From Pseudopedobacter sp044361595 (GTDB lineage: Bacteria; Bacteroidota; Bacteroidia; Sphingobacteriales; Sphingobacteriaceae): a DNA stretch of 64,000 nucleotides. The notes under the pieces are model-generated. The model saw nothing but the letters and a program-made list of their open reading frames with translations. It ran no database searches and was not told the DNA's origin. This document shows positions 26,708 to 34,941 of this stretch, piece by piece. A program made the translations under genes and the position numbers. Numbering within the stretch: the stretch's first letter is position 1; the number at the start of each line of letters is the position of its first letter. Location: assembly GCA_044361595.1 (NCBI GenBank), contig JBIKIN010000012.1, forward strand, positions 62,001-126,000. Reading direction: 5' to 3'.

Positions 26708-28180
26708 GAAATTTGTTTTGGCTTTTGCCAAAACTCGCTCATTGCCGCAGAGGGCTAGTCACTTTTTTTCCGCAAAAAAGTAACCAAAACCCGAGCTTTG
26801 CGAACACATGAGTGCCTTTAAAAATAAAAACACCGAATAAACTCTCCGCTACGTTTGTTGCTACCAAGTTTCTGCTTTTAATTCCTATAGTGCTAATCGC
26901 AACAAACAAGGCGGAATGACCGGTTAAGGGTTGTTTGTACTTTTGTTGAATAGGCTATCAAATTTTCTTAAATCAGAAGAGAAATCTTGAAGAGCCATTC
27001 AATAGGACGGCCTAGCAGATGTAAGCAGCAGAAAGCCATGATTATTCCTTGCAATTAATATTGATTAATGCATTTCCAAGGATGAATGCAGCCTTTGGGC
27101 AATGGCTTGTGGATTGGCGGCCTCATTCATCCGCTATCAGAATAATCGTGAGGTTTATGCAATTACAGATGCAAGCCTTGATCTTTTCGTTCTTTTGCAT
27201 CAAGGCAAAAGGACATTACTAATTTATTCTCAAAGACTTTTTATTGGTTTTTATGTAAACTTTGTTTTGTTTTAACGAAGTTAAAACCTGCTCATTGCCG
27301 CAGAGGGCTAGTCACTTTTTTTCCGCAAAAAAGTAACCAAAACCCGAGCTTTGCGAACACATGAGTGCCTTTAAAAATAAAAACACCGAATAAACTCTCC
27401 GCTGCGTTTGTTGCTACAAAGCAAGTGCTAGATGTTCTTCATCCAAATCGCAACAAATAAGGCGGATTGGTCGGTTAAGGGTTGTTTGTGCTTTTGCTGT
27501 TTGGCTATAAAAAATGTTTGTTTAATCATCCAATTTGCAGAGCTGTTTGATTGGACGGCCTAGCAGATGTAAGCAGCAGAAAGCCATGATTATTCCTTGC
27601 AATTACTATTGATTAATGCATTAACAAGGATGAATGCAACCTTTGGCAATGGCTTGTGGATTGGCGGCCTCATTCATCCGCTATCAGAATAATCGTGAGG
27701 TTTATGCAATTACAGATGCAAGCCTTGAATTATTCATTTTTTTTCTAGTGTTTTTAATAGGAATTCATGTGTTCGCTTCGCTCGGGTTTTCGTTCTTTTG
27801 TTTCAAGACAAAAGAACAGAATAGTAATTATACAGTAGCTTAATTAAGTGCTTGTAGAAATTTGTTTTGGCTTTTGCCAAAACTCGCTCATTGCCGCGAT
27901 AGGCTAGTCACTTTTTTCCGCAAAAAGTAACCCAAACCCGAGCGGAGCGAACACATGAGTGCCTTTAAAATAAAAACACCGAATAAACTCTCCGCTGCGT
28001 TTGTTGCTACAAAGCAAGTGCTAAATGTTCTTCATCCAAATCGCAACAAACAAGGCGGAATGATCTGTTAAGGGTTGTTTGTGCTTTTGCTGAGTGGGCT
28101 ACTTTGCAGAGCCATTTGATAGGACAGCCTAGCAGGTGTAGGCAGCAGAAAGCCATGATTATTCCTTGCAAAAAGAACTT
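26708..28180. repeat. Three tandem 550-600 bp structured repeats
   Basis: The landmark gctcattgccg occurs at 26737, 27290 and 27886 (periods 553 and 596). Each unit runs through ggctagtcac, acccgag, acatgagtgcctttaaaa, caccgaataaactctccgct, cgcaacaaa, aagggttgtttgt, gacggcctagcag and agccatgattattccttgca. Units 1 and 2 continue with an inverted pair (ggatgaatgc ... ctcattcatcc) and gatgcaagccttga; unit 3 stops after attccttgca (about 28169). Several complementary arms suggest extended folding of the DNA or transcript. A short related block with gctcattgcc lies near 56060. Confidence 0.85.
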
Positions 28181-28198
28181 CCTTAGCTAACAACAAAG

Positions 28199-28891
28199 TT
28201 AATACCCAGCCAATAGGCCTAATGCAGGGATAAAATTATAGGCGGCATGCATGATGATTGATTTGCTAACACCAAAGCGCATTCTTACATACCCTAATAT
28301 AAAACCGACAAATGTTTGCGGTAAAACCAATAACAAAACCGAAAAACCAAATTTAAAGGGGTTATTATAGTTGCTAATATGTACTAAACCAAAAATAATA
28401 GCAGTAAAATAAAAATGGTACTTAAAATAGACATTAACAAAGCGTGTTCTTTTAGTTTTACTTTCCCATAACCATAAAAAAACAACTACAGCAATGGATA
28501 AAACAGCAAAGACTGAAATGCCTAAAGTAAATCCGGTAAACAGCTTATTGAGAAAAAAAACACTTAAACCTGCATAAAATATGACTGCTAAACTGTAGGA
28601 TTTAAGTTGTAATCTAAAAATAAGTTCCTCTACTACAGGGGCAACAATAACTACACTACCAAAAAGAAGTAATTTTCTTTCTTTTAAATCGAAAAGGTCA
28701 AACTCGGGGAGTTTTTTAATGATTTGGAAATGTTCTAATGTAGTAGTAAACAAAGTAGCAGCAAAAGCAAAGCCCAAACATATAATTACTAAAGGGAAAA
28801 GTTGATTGTAAAACACCGCCGAAGGCTCATTTTTTCGAAATGGATTGGGGTGTTTTACGTAATTGATAAATTCTCGAAACTCGTTTTGCAT
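28199..28891 (-). CDS. CPBP family intramembrane metalloprotease-like protein
   Basis: 230 residues with about seven membrane segments. The three conserved motifs of the CPBP (CAAX protease and bacteriocin-processing) family are present: EELIFR (EExxxR), FGLVHISN (FxxxH) and HAAYNF (HxxxN). These supply the glutamate and histidines of the intramembrane active site. Bacterial members are thought to act in peptide maturation, bacteriocin immunity or membrane-protein quality control; the substrate here is unknown. Its ATG overlaps the tag stop by one base (28891), so the two are translationally coupled. Confidence 0.9.
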   Translation of the reverse strand: MQNEFREFINYVKHPNPFRKNEPSAVFYNQLFPLVIICLGFAFAATLFTTTLEHFQIIKKLPEFDLFDLKERKLLLFGSVVIVAPVVEELIFRLQLKSYSLAVIFYAGLSVFFLNKLFTGFTLGISVFAVLSIAVVVFLWLWESKTKRTRFVNVYFKYHFYFTAIIFGLVHISNYNNPFKFGFSVLLLVLPQTFVGFILGYVRMRFGVSKSIIMHAAYNFIPALGLLAGY

Positions 28892-29454
28892 TATCTAAAG
28901 GCACAATCTACAGCATGATCATTCACCATGCCTACGGCTTGCATGTAAGCATAACAAATGGTGCTGCCAAAAAATTTGAATCCTCTTTTTTTCATGTCTT
29001 TGGCAATAGCGTCTGATATTGGTGATGTTGCTACTGTACTGCGACTATCAACAATGTGATTTAAAATTGGTTTGCCATTAGGCATAAAAGAATATAGATA
29101 TTGATAAAACGAACCAAACTCTTGCTGTATTTTTAAAAACAATTGAGCGCTTTTTATGGCGTAGTTCACTTTAAGACGGTTGCGGATAATTCCTGAGTCT
29201 TGCAAAATGCGTTCGGCATCTTGCGGAGAAAAAGCAGCAACTTTTTCCGCTTCAAAATTGGCAAACAGCCGACGGTAATTTTCTCTTTTTCTGAGGATGG
29301 TTATCCAACTTAAACCGGCTTGTGCGGCTTCTAAAATTAAAAACTCAAAGAGGATTTGCTCTTCTTTAACTGCTTTTCCCCATTCTTGGTCATGGTATTG
29401 GATGTAAAGCTCGTCGTTAGCACACCAATGGCATCTTTTTAGATCATCTGTCAT
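28891..29454 (-). CDS. tag: DNA-3-methyladenine glycosylase I
   Basis: 187 residues, full length. It opens RCHWCANDELYIQYHDQEWG, the conserved N-terminus of Tag with the first zinc-binding Cys and His, and ends NDHAVDCAF, supplying the C-terminal HxxxC zinc ligands. The enzyme removes 3-methyladenine from alkylated DNA in the cytoplasm. It lies 3 bases downstream of the DUF1028 gene and overlaps the CPBP gene start. Confidence 0.95.
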   Translation of the reverse strand: MTDDLKRCHWCANDELYIQYHDQEWGKAVKEEQILFEFLILEAAQAGLSWITILRKRENYRRLFANFEAEKVAAFSPQDAERILQDSGIIRNRLKVNYAIKSAQLFLKIQQEFGSFYQYLYSFMPNGKPILNHIVDSRSTVATSPISDAIAKDMKKRGFKFFGSTICYAYMQAVGMVNDHAVDCAFR

Positions 29455-29457
29455 TAA

Positions 29458-30438
29458 TTATTGGGCTAAAATAAGTTTTAGTTCAGGCTCGGTAACGGTT
29501 AATAATTTTACAGCAGGCAGGCGTTTGGTCATTTCTTTCCAATTGGCGTCGGCTGTGAAAATCTTTTTAAACATGGGTAAAGCTTTGGCTACTTCTTTGT
29601 TGTTTGCAAGGGTTACTGCTGTCCAATATTGCATTTCTAAGTTATTTGGAAACATTTTCATGGCTTGGCCATATAACTTCATAGCGTTTGGCATGTCGTT
29701 AATTTCTACGGCTAAATCACCTTGGTTCATGTATTGATAGGCTTCCTGAACTTTAAGCAATCTTTCTAATTCTTGTAATGGATTGGCGGAGTCGTCTACC
29801 CTAATGTCTATGGTACGTTCGTTCCAAGGTTCGTTGTTAGATTTTGCTGGTACCACTAAAATAGCAGCACTTTGTTTCCCTCTAATGTCTCCGCCTACAG
29901 CTTGTGCAGCATTTAATGCTAACATTACTCGCTGTGAAATGGGTTTGCCTGCGCTCGATTCAAAAGCTTTAGACATGGCCGTCGGAACTTTATCGCTCAA
30001 CATCATGTTAGCTTGTACCGAATATTGATTTCCTTTAATATGCCCAGCAAATTGAACGCACATTTTACCGGTATGAACGGCAACATTACCTTTATTATCT
30101 ACAATAGCTACTTGCCTTACGTCTATTCCAGCATCATCACTTAATAAAATATCTAAAGCTTCTTGTGCTGTTTTACCAGCTTTTAATAAGGCTAAACCGC
30201 GAATACCAAAAGATTTATTGGTAAAAGATTGGGTAGCTACGGCTCCAACGCCTGCCTCGGCCCAAGAAACAGAAGTACCCACAGAAAACCAATGGCTTTG
30301 TACACCTACAGCCATTTCGCCTGTGATGGTGTCTCTTGCTACAATAGAAAAGGTATGTGCTAAAGGCTCGTTTGCTTTATACTGAGCAAATGTTGTTAAG
30401 GATATAAAGAATGATAAAAAGAGTAGTAATTTTTTCAT
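29458..30438 (-). CDS. DUF1028 protein (Ntn-hydrolase-like), exported
   Basis: 326 residues. The signal peptide MKKLLLFLSFFISLTTFA is followed by HTFSIVARDTITGEMAVGVQSH ... AEAGVGAVATQSFTN, the conserved DUF1028 core (about 25-215), a fold related to N-terminal nucleophile hydrolases. The last 90 residues form a TPR-like helical part (YQYMNQGDLAVEINDMPNAM, QYWTAVTLANNKEV). The enzymatic activity of the family is unproven. It is first of a tight three-gene run with tag (3-base gap) and the CPBP gene. Confidence 0.9.
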   Translation of the reverse strand: MKKLLLFLSFFISLTTFAQYKANEPLAHTFSIVARDTITGEMAVGVQSHWFSVGTSVSWAEAGVGAVATQSFTNKSFGIRGLALLKAGKTAQEALDILLSDDAGIDVRQVAIVDNKGNVAVHTGKMCVQFAGHIKGNQYSVQANMMLSDKVPTAMSKAFESSAGKPISQRVMLALNAAQAVGGDIRGKQSAAILVVPAKSNNEPWNERTIDIRVDDSANPLQELERLLKVQEAYQYMNQGDLAVEINDMPNAMKLYGQAMKMFPNNLEMQYWTAVTLANNKEVAKALPMFKKIFTADANWKEMTKRLPAVKLLTVTEPELKLILAQ

Positions 30439-30551
30439 GCAACAAGATAGGAATTTACTATTAATCTATATAGATGTAATGGTGAGGATTTATAAACTTT
30501 TGTCTTCCATATTTAGCTAAGGAGATTGGCTAAACTATTGCCGTTTAAAGT

Positions 30552-30581
30552 CATGCTGTCGCTAGCTAGCGAATCAGCATC
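30552..30581. repeat. Short palindromic intergenic repeat (REP-like), copy 2
   Basis: Arms atgctg and cagcat enclose the perfect palindrome tcgctagctagcga (30559-30572). It has the same layout as 4472-4500, including the trailing gaatcag. Two copies 26 kb apart show a dispersed family. Confidence 0.6.
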
Positions 30582-30600
30582 ACATTAAAGTTGGTTTGGT

Positions 30601-30700
30601 CATGTCGAGGCTACGAGACATCACACATATAAGCTATTCCGAATACAACACAAACCTATAAGTGAGATGTCTCACCGCAAAAGGAGCGGTTCGACAGGAC
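30601..30700. repeat. Imperfect inverted repeat with tgtcga/tcgaca and gagacatc/gatgtctc arms
   Basis: The left half carries tgtcgaggc and gagacatcac; the right half carries the complements gagatgtctcac and ggttcgaca, separated by about 50 bases. It is non-coding and adjoins the REP-like copy on its left, so the two may move or expand together. Confidence 0.5.
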
Positions 30701-30786
30701 GAAATGGGCACTCTTTTAATCCAAGAAAACACATAAAAAAATCATAAAAGAAAGCTTTGTACTAGGATACCCAAAACTATCCTCAA

Positions 30787-30829
30787 CAAAAAAAGGGTTT
30801 TCATTTTAAATAATGAAAACCCTTTTTTG
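30787..30829 (-). terminator. Strong terminator after gltX
   Basis: Arms caaaaaaagggttttcatt and aatgaaaacccttttttg pair almost fully around a 6-base loop, with A and T runs at opposite ends. It begins 15 bases past the gltX stop (minus strand). The symmetry allows bidirectional use. Confidence 0.85.
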
Positions 30830-30843
30830 TGAAGTTTTAAGCC

Positions 30844-32358
30844 TTATTTAAAAGCCTCAATAGCCTTATATATTCTAAAAATAGTTTCTTCTTTACCAAT
30901 TTGCGTAGCAATATCAAATACTTGAGGGCCAAATTTTTGCCCTACCAGCATAATTCTAAATGGCAACATCAACTCTCCAATTTTAATTCCTTTTTGTAAA
31001 GCCGTTTCTTTGAAATGATTTTCTAATAATGCACTTTCGAAGATTTCTAGCTGTTGCAAATCATCGGCGAAAGCCATAAAAAATGTTTCCTTTTCTGGTG
31101 TCCACTTAGGTTTTACCGCATCTATATCGTAATTGGTGGGCGCATTAAAAAAGAAGGATGCTTGCTGCACAAAATCACTTAGTAAAACACAACGTTCTTT
31201 TACCATATCTATCACAGTAAGCATTTGTTGATCATCAATACCTTCAACTCCGGCTTGGTTTAAAACCTTTTTTACGTCGGGCAATAAACGTTCGTCAGTG
31301 CTCAATTTAATCCACTCGGCATTATACCACTTGGCCTTTTCATAATCAAACTTGGCGCCTCCTTTATGTATTCTATCAAATGAAAAACTATGTATTAAGT
31401 CTTGCATAGAGAAGATTTCTTGCTCGGTACCATCGTTCCAGCCTAGCATGGCCAAAAAGTTAATAAAACCTTCGGGTAAGAAGCCAACATCTAAAAATCC
31501 ATCGGCTTTTTTTCCACTTACAGGGTCAACCCAATTAATTGGATAAACCGGGAAACCAAACTTTTCGCCATCGCGTTTACTCAATTTTCCGTTGCCGTTA
31601 GGTTTTAGAATTAAAGGTAAATGAGCCCATTGTGGCATCTCATTTTCCCATCCCAAATATTTCCAAAGTGCAATATGGATAGGTGCAGATGGCAACCACT
31701 CTTCGCCTCTAAAGGCATGAGATATTTTCATCAAATAATCATCAACCACCACCGCTAAGTGGTAAGTAGGCATACCATCGGCTTTTAAAAGTACTTTATC
31801 ATCAACATCATTAGAACTAAAAGTTACATCGCCTCTTATCATATCGGTAAAATGGATATGCTCGTCTTTAGGCATTTTAATCCTAATTACATGGGGCGTA
31901 CCTTCTTTGATTAAGCTTTCGGCAGCTTCATGCGGAATAGTTAGCGAGTTTCTTAATTGTTTACGAGTGTTTTGATCGTACCTAAAGTTTTCTATTACTT
32001 GACGCTTACATTCTAACTCTTCGGCGGTATCAAAAGCGTAATAGGCATAGCCATCTTTAACCAATTGCTCGGCATATTGGCGGTACATGGCTTTTCTTTC
32101 GCTTTGGCGATATGGGCCATATTCGCCACCGGCTCTTGTACCTTCATCAGCGGTTATTCCGCACCACTCTAAGCAATTGTAAATATAATCTTCCGCACCT
32201 TCTACAAACCTAGTTTGATCTGTATCTTCTATCCTTAAAATAAATTTACCATTGTTTTGCTTTGCAAATAGGTAATTAAACAATATGGTTCTTACACCGC
32301 CTATGTGTAAACCACCAGTTGGACTAGGGGCAAATCTTACTCTTACGTTACTTTCCAT
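30844..32358 (-). CDS. gltX: Glutamyl-tRNA synthetase
   Basis: The start chosen gives MESNVRVRFAPSPTGGLHIGG (504 residues); an ATG 27 bases upstream would add a non-conserved MSFTIKCNR. It charges tRNA-Glu with glutamate. Class I signature motifs are present: HIGG (HIGH box) at the N-terminus and KLSKRDG (KMSKS-like) near residue 255, with RIEDTDQTR between. A -7 promoter element TACCTTTG lies at 32409-32416. This leaves a leader of about 44 bases to the chosen start, or about 17 to the alternative. It is monocistronic, closed by a strong terminator. Confidence 0.97.
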   Translation of the reverse strand: MESNVRVRFAPSPTGGLHIGGVRTILFNYLFAKQNNGKFILRIEDTDQTRFVEGAEDYIYNCLEWCGITADEGTRAGGEYGPYRQSERKAMYRQYAEQLVKDGYAYYAFDTAEELECKRQVIENFRYDQNTRKQLRNSLTIPHEAAESLIKEGTPHVIRIKMPKDEHIHFTDMIRGDVTFSSNDVDDKVLLKADGMPTYHLAVVVDDYLMKISHAFRGEEWLPSAPIHIALWKYLGWENEMPQWAHLPLILKPNGNGKLSKRDGEKFGFPVYPINWVDPVSGKKADGFLDVGFLPEGFINFLAMLGWNDGTEQEIFSMQDLIHSFSFDRIHKGGAKFDYEKAKWYNAEWIKLSTDERLLPDVKKVLNQAGVEGIDDQQMLTVIDMVKERCVLLSDFVQQASFFFNAPTNYDIDAVKPKWTPEKETFFMAFADDLQQLEIFESALLENHFKETALQKGIKIGELMLPFRIMLVGQKFGPQVFDIATQIGKEETIFRIYKAIEAFK

Positions 32359-32408
32359 GCGATTACATTTAATAGTAAATGACAAGAAATAACCATGCCA
32401 TTGTGCTA

Positions 32409-32416
32409 CAAAGGTA
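32409..32416 (-). promoter_or_regulatory. Probable -7 element (TACCTTTG) for gltX
   Basis: On the minus strand this reads TACCTTTG, an exact match to the Bacteroidota -7 consensus TAnnTTTG, about 50 bases upstream of the chosen gltX start. No good -33 TTTG is seen at the usual spacing. Confidence 0.45.
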
Positions 32417-32540
32417 AGGTTTATGTTTATTGATAGGTTAAGGTAGTTTTAAATTATGATTTGATGATGATGGTTTTGAAGTCAGATTGTTTTTTGGTGG
32501 GTGTTTAAACTCGGAAAAATTAAACCTTTTGGATATGTAT

Positions 32541-33560
32541 TTACTTCTTTAAAACCCCTAAACCAGCGTCATCACTTAAAACGTATTTTCCGTTTACAAA
32601 TTTTGGCGTTTGAAAAGGATTATTTGCGGTTAAAAACGGTCCGTCTAAATCGACCCAATCGCACAAAGGAGCCAAAGCCGCACCCGCTAAAGTAGCCACA
32701 CTGGTTTCGCTCATGCAACCTATTAAAACTTTCAAATCGTTTTGCTTAGCCGCCTTAATCATCTCGGTAGCTTCGTACATGCCAGCAGATTTCATCAATT
32801 TAATATTAATGCCATGGTAAACACCTTTGGCTTTTGCTACATCGGCTAAGCGTTGAACAGCCTCATCGCCCACGGTTGGAATTGGGCTGCGTTCAGTTAG
32901 CCAAGCATTGCCATCAACATCTTCCTTAGGCATGGGTTGCTCTATCAATAAAACACCTTGTTCGCTAAGCCAGTGTACCATTTCTAATCCTTGGTGTTTG
33001 TCTGTCCAGCCTTGATTTGCATCTACATAAAGTGGTAAATTTGTAACTTCTCTAATGGTTTTTATCAATAATTTATCGGTATCTCTACCCAATTTAATTT
33101 TCAGCAGTTTAAAATCATCGGCTAAAGCATCATTCACTTTTTTAATAATCACTTCGGGTGTATCTATACCAATAGTAAAAGTGGTAGGTGGCATTAAATC
33201 TTTATTTGCACCAAAAAGTTGATAACAAGGTTTGTTTAAAATTTTACCTGTTAAATCATGTAAAGCAATATCAATCGCGGCTTTTATGGCAGGCAATCCA
33301 CTTTCTATGTTATCTAAATAAGCTAAAATCTCTTCCATATTAAAAGGGAAAGAAAAGGCAGATAAATCTACTTCATTTAGAAATTGAATTGCTGTTTCTA
33401 CACTCTCGCCCATATAAGGCACCATAGAAGCTTCTCCTAAGCCGGTAAAACCTTGATAATGAATTTCTAAAAGTATAATAGGTGTTGATGTTCTGGAAAA
33501 TTTGGCAATGGTAAAAGGATATTTTAGTGCTAACTGATAGGCTTTGTATGTGATTCTCAT
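32541..33560 (-). CDS. Dipeptide epimerase (enolase superfamily, L-Ala-D/L-Glu epimerase type)
   Basis: 339 residues, normal for the group. Muconate-lactonising-type barrel with the catalytic KxK (LLKIKLGRD), metal ligands in VDANQGW (Asp), EQPM (Glu) and GDEAV (Asp), and the second lysine in NIKLMKSAG. The pattern fits L-Ala-D/L-Glu epimerases that recycle murein peptides, though substrate range in this subgroup varies. The gene is divergent from a lipoprotein gene (120-base spacer). Confidence 0.88.
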   Translation of the reverse strand: MRITYKAYQLALKYPFTIAKFSRTSTPIILLEIHYQGFTGLGEASMVPYMGESVETAIQFLNEVDLSAFSFPFNMEEILAYLDNIESGLPAIKAAIDIALHDLTGKILNKPCYQLFGANKDLMPPTTFTIGIDTPEVIIKKVNDALADDFKLLKIKLGRDTDKLLIKTIREVTNLPLYVDANQGWTDKHQGLEMVHWLSEQGVLLIEQPMPKEDVDGNAWLTERSPIPTVGDEAVQRLADVAKAKGVYHGINIKLMKSAGMYEATEMIKAAKQNDLKVLIGCMSETSVATLAGAALAPLCDWVDLDGPFLTANNPFQTPKFVNGKYVLSDDAGLGVLKK

Positions 33561-33580
33561 GGTACTGACTAAATATTATT

Positions 33581-33588
33581 TACCTTTG
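33581..33588 (+). promoter_or_regulatory. Probable -7 element (TACCTTTG) for the 33681 lipoprotein gene
   Basis: An exact TAnnTTTG match on the plus strand, 93 bases before the ATG. No -33 TTTG at ideal spacing. It is in the divergent spacer, so the assignment depends on strand only. Confidence 0.35.
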
Positions 33589-33680
33589 ATTGTTATTTTA
33601 AATTTCAAATGTGTTGCACAAAATTGCACTATTTATTAAATTTAATTAACTAATATTAAAATTAAAGCGTGTTTGTAAAA

Positions 33681-34826
33681 ATGATGAAGCATAATGTTAA
33701 ACTTTTAGTGTTAATAATAGGATTTATTACACTAGTAATTGCGTCTTGTAGCAGTGGAAAAAATGCCTTAGAAAATGGCGATTATGATAAAGCCGTAATT
33801 ACTGCCATTAGCAGATTAAAAAGCAATCCGAATAAACAAAAAGCAGTTTATACACTACAAAAAGGATACGACTATGCTTTAAACAGACATTTAGACCGTA
33901 TTGGAGAGATTAAACTTACCAATGATATTTTTAAATGGGAGCGAATTATTACCGAGTATGAACAAATCAACTATTTAGCTAACGCCATCAGAGATTGTCC
34001 TGCTTGTTTAGAGGCGGTACCCAATACAGAAAAATATATATCAGAGCTTAGTGATGCCAAATTTACCGCTGCCGAAGCTAGATACAATAATGGTTTAAAC
34101 TTGCTTAAGCAAAAGAATAGGGTAGCTGCCAAGCAAGCTTATTTTGATTTTGAAACAGCAGATAGATTATTTCCTGCTTATAAGAATGTACAAGCTATGT
34201 TAGATAGCGCCTACTTTGCCGCAGTATTAAGGGTTGTGGTAGAGCCTGTACAGGTTAACTCTAGGTTTTTTAAATTGAGTAACGAGTATTTTCAAAATAA
34301 GATTTACGAGTTTATGAAAACCTACGAGACCAGAAGTTTTGTGCAGTTTTTTACGCCAAACCAAGCTTCTAATTCTAACTTAAGATTTGACCATGTAATT
34401 ACTTTGAGTTTTGATGATTTTGTAGTAGGGCAAACTTATATTAAAGAAAGAATTGAAGACATTAAACGAGATAGCATCAAAACTGGAGAAACTAGGGATT
34501 CTTTAAAAAGACCAATTTATACAACCGCTAAAGGAAAGCTAACTACGTTTGAGAAAAGTATTACCTCTACCGGTTTATTAGATTTTCAGATTAAAGACAT
34601 GAACGGCGTAGTGATTACACAAGAGAAAATGCCTGGAACTTTTGTATGGCTAGATACTTGGGGAAATTTCCGTGGTGATGAAAGAGCCTTAACAGAACAA
34701 GATAAAGCCTTATTGAATAGAAGAGAAAGTATTCCTCCACCACCACAAGACTTATTTATAGAATTTACTAAACCTATCTACAGCCAATTAATTAGCAAGG
34801 TTAGAAATTTTTACAGTCGATATTGA
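33681..34826 (+). CDS. Lipoprotein with TPR-like N-terminus, unknown function
   Basis: The start is placed at ATG 33681 (MMKHNVKLL); an in-frame GTG at 33669 is less likely. The lipobox IASC follows a long hydrophobic stretch. After the Cys, ALENGDYDKAVITAISRLKSNPNKQKA looks like a TPR helix pair, and AEARYNNGLNLLKQKNRVAAKQAYFDFETA like another. The C-terminal half (about 190-380) is mixed alpha/beta and ends RNFYSRY. No family name was recognised; such proteins are common in Sphingobacteriaceae. It is a single gene closed by the terminator at 34856-34890. Confidence 0.75.
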   Translation: MMKHNVKLLVLIIGFITLVIASCSSGKNALENGDYDKAVITAISRLKSNPNKQKAVYTLQKGYDYALNRHLDRIGEIKLTNDIFKWERIITEYEQINYLANAIRDCPACLEAVPNTEKYISELSDAKFTAAEARYNNGLNLLKQKNRVAAKQAYFDFETADRLFPAYKNVQAMLDSAYFAAVLRVVVEPVQVNSRFFKLSNEYFQNKIYEFMKTYETRSFVQFFTPNQASNSNLRFDHVITLSFDDFVVGQTYIKERIEDIKRDSIKTGETRDSLKRPIYTTAKGKLTTFEKSITSTGLLDFQIKDMNGVVITQEKMPGTFVWLDTWGNFRGDERALTEQDKALLNRRESIPPPPQDLFIEFTKPIYSQLISKVRNFYSRY

Positions 34827-34855
34827 TTTTTAAAAATGTCACATAGCCATTGAAA

Positions 34856-34890
34856 GTAAAAAGTCCAAGTGTAATACTTGGACTTTTTTG
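34856..34890. terminator. Bidirectional terminator between convergent genes
   Basis: A perfect 9-bp stem agtccaagt / acttggact around gtaat, flanked by an A run on the left and a T run on the right. It serves the lipoprotein gene (plus) and the susCD-phosphoesterase operon (minus). Confidence 0.85.
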
Positions 34891-34941
34891 TTCTTAATTG
34901 AATTAATCTTGCTGGTTTACACCCAAAATACGCAAGCAATA

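Larger units (their letters stand above)
26482..28198. other. 1.7-kb non-coding region dominated by large tandem repeats
   Basis: After the ssb terminator (26503-26560), the block is occupied from about 26700 by three copies of a 550-600 bp repeat (two full, one truncated), described separately. No gene is supported. The 69-codon frame at 27634-27843 lies inside copy 2 and resembles nothing. Confidence 0.75.
30439..30843. other. 405-base intergenic region with repeats and a shared terminator
   Basis: It holds the palindromic repeat at 30552-30581, a longer imperfect inverted repeat at 30601-30700 and the terminator at 30787-30829. No gene seen. Confidence 0.6.

Noticed and set aside
27634..27843. 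69-codon open frame in the large repeat
   Set aside because: It lies inside repeat copy 2, is not kept in the other copies and resembles no protein.
33669..33680. GTG start for the lipoprotein gene
   Set aside because: The ATG at 33681 starts directly before the hydrophobic signal and gives the better signal peptide.
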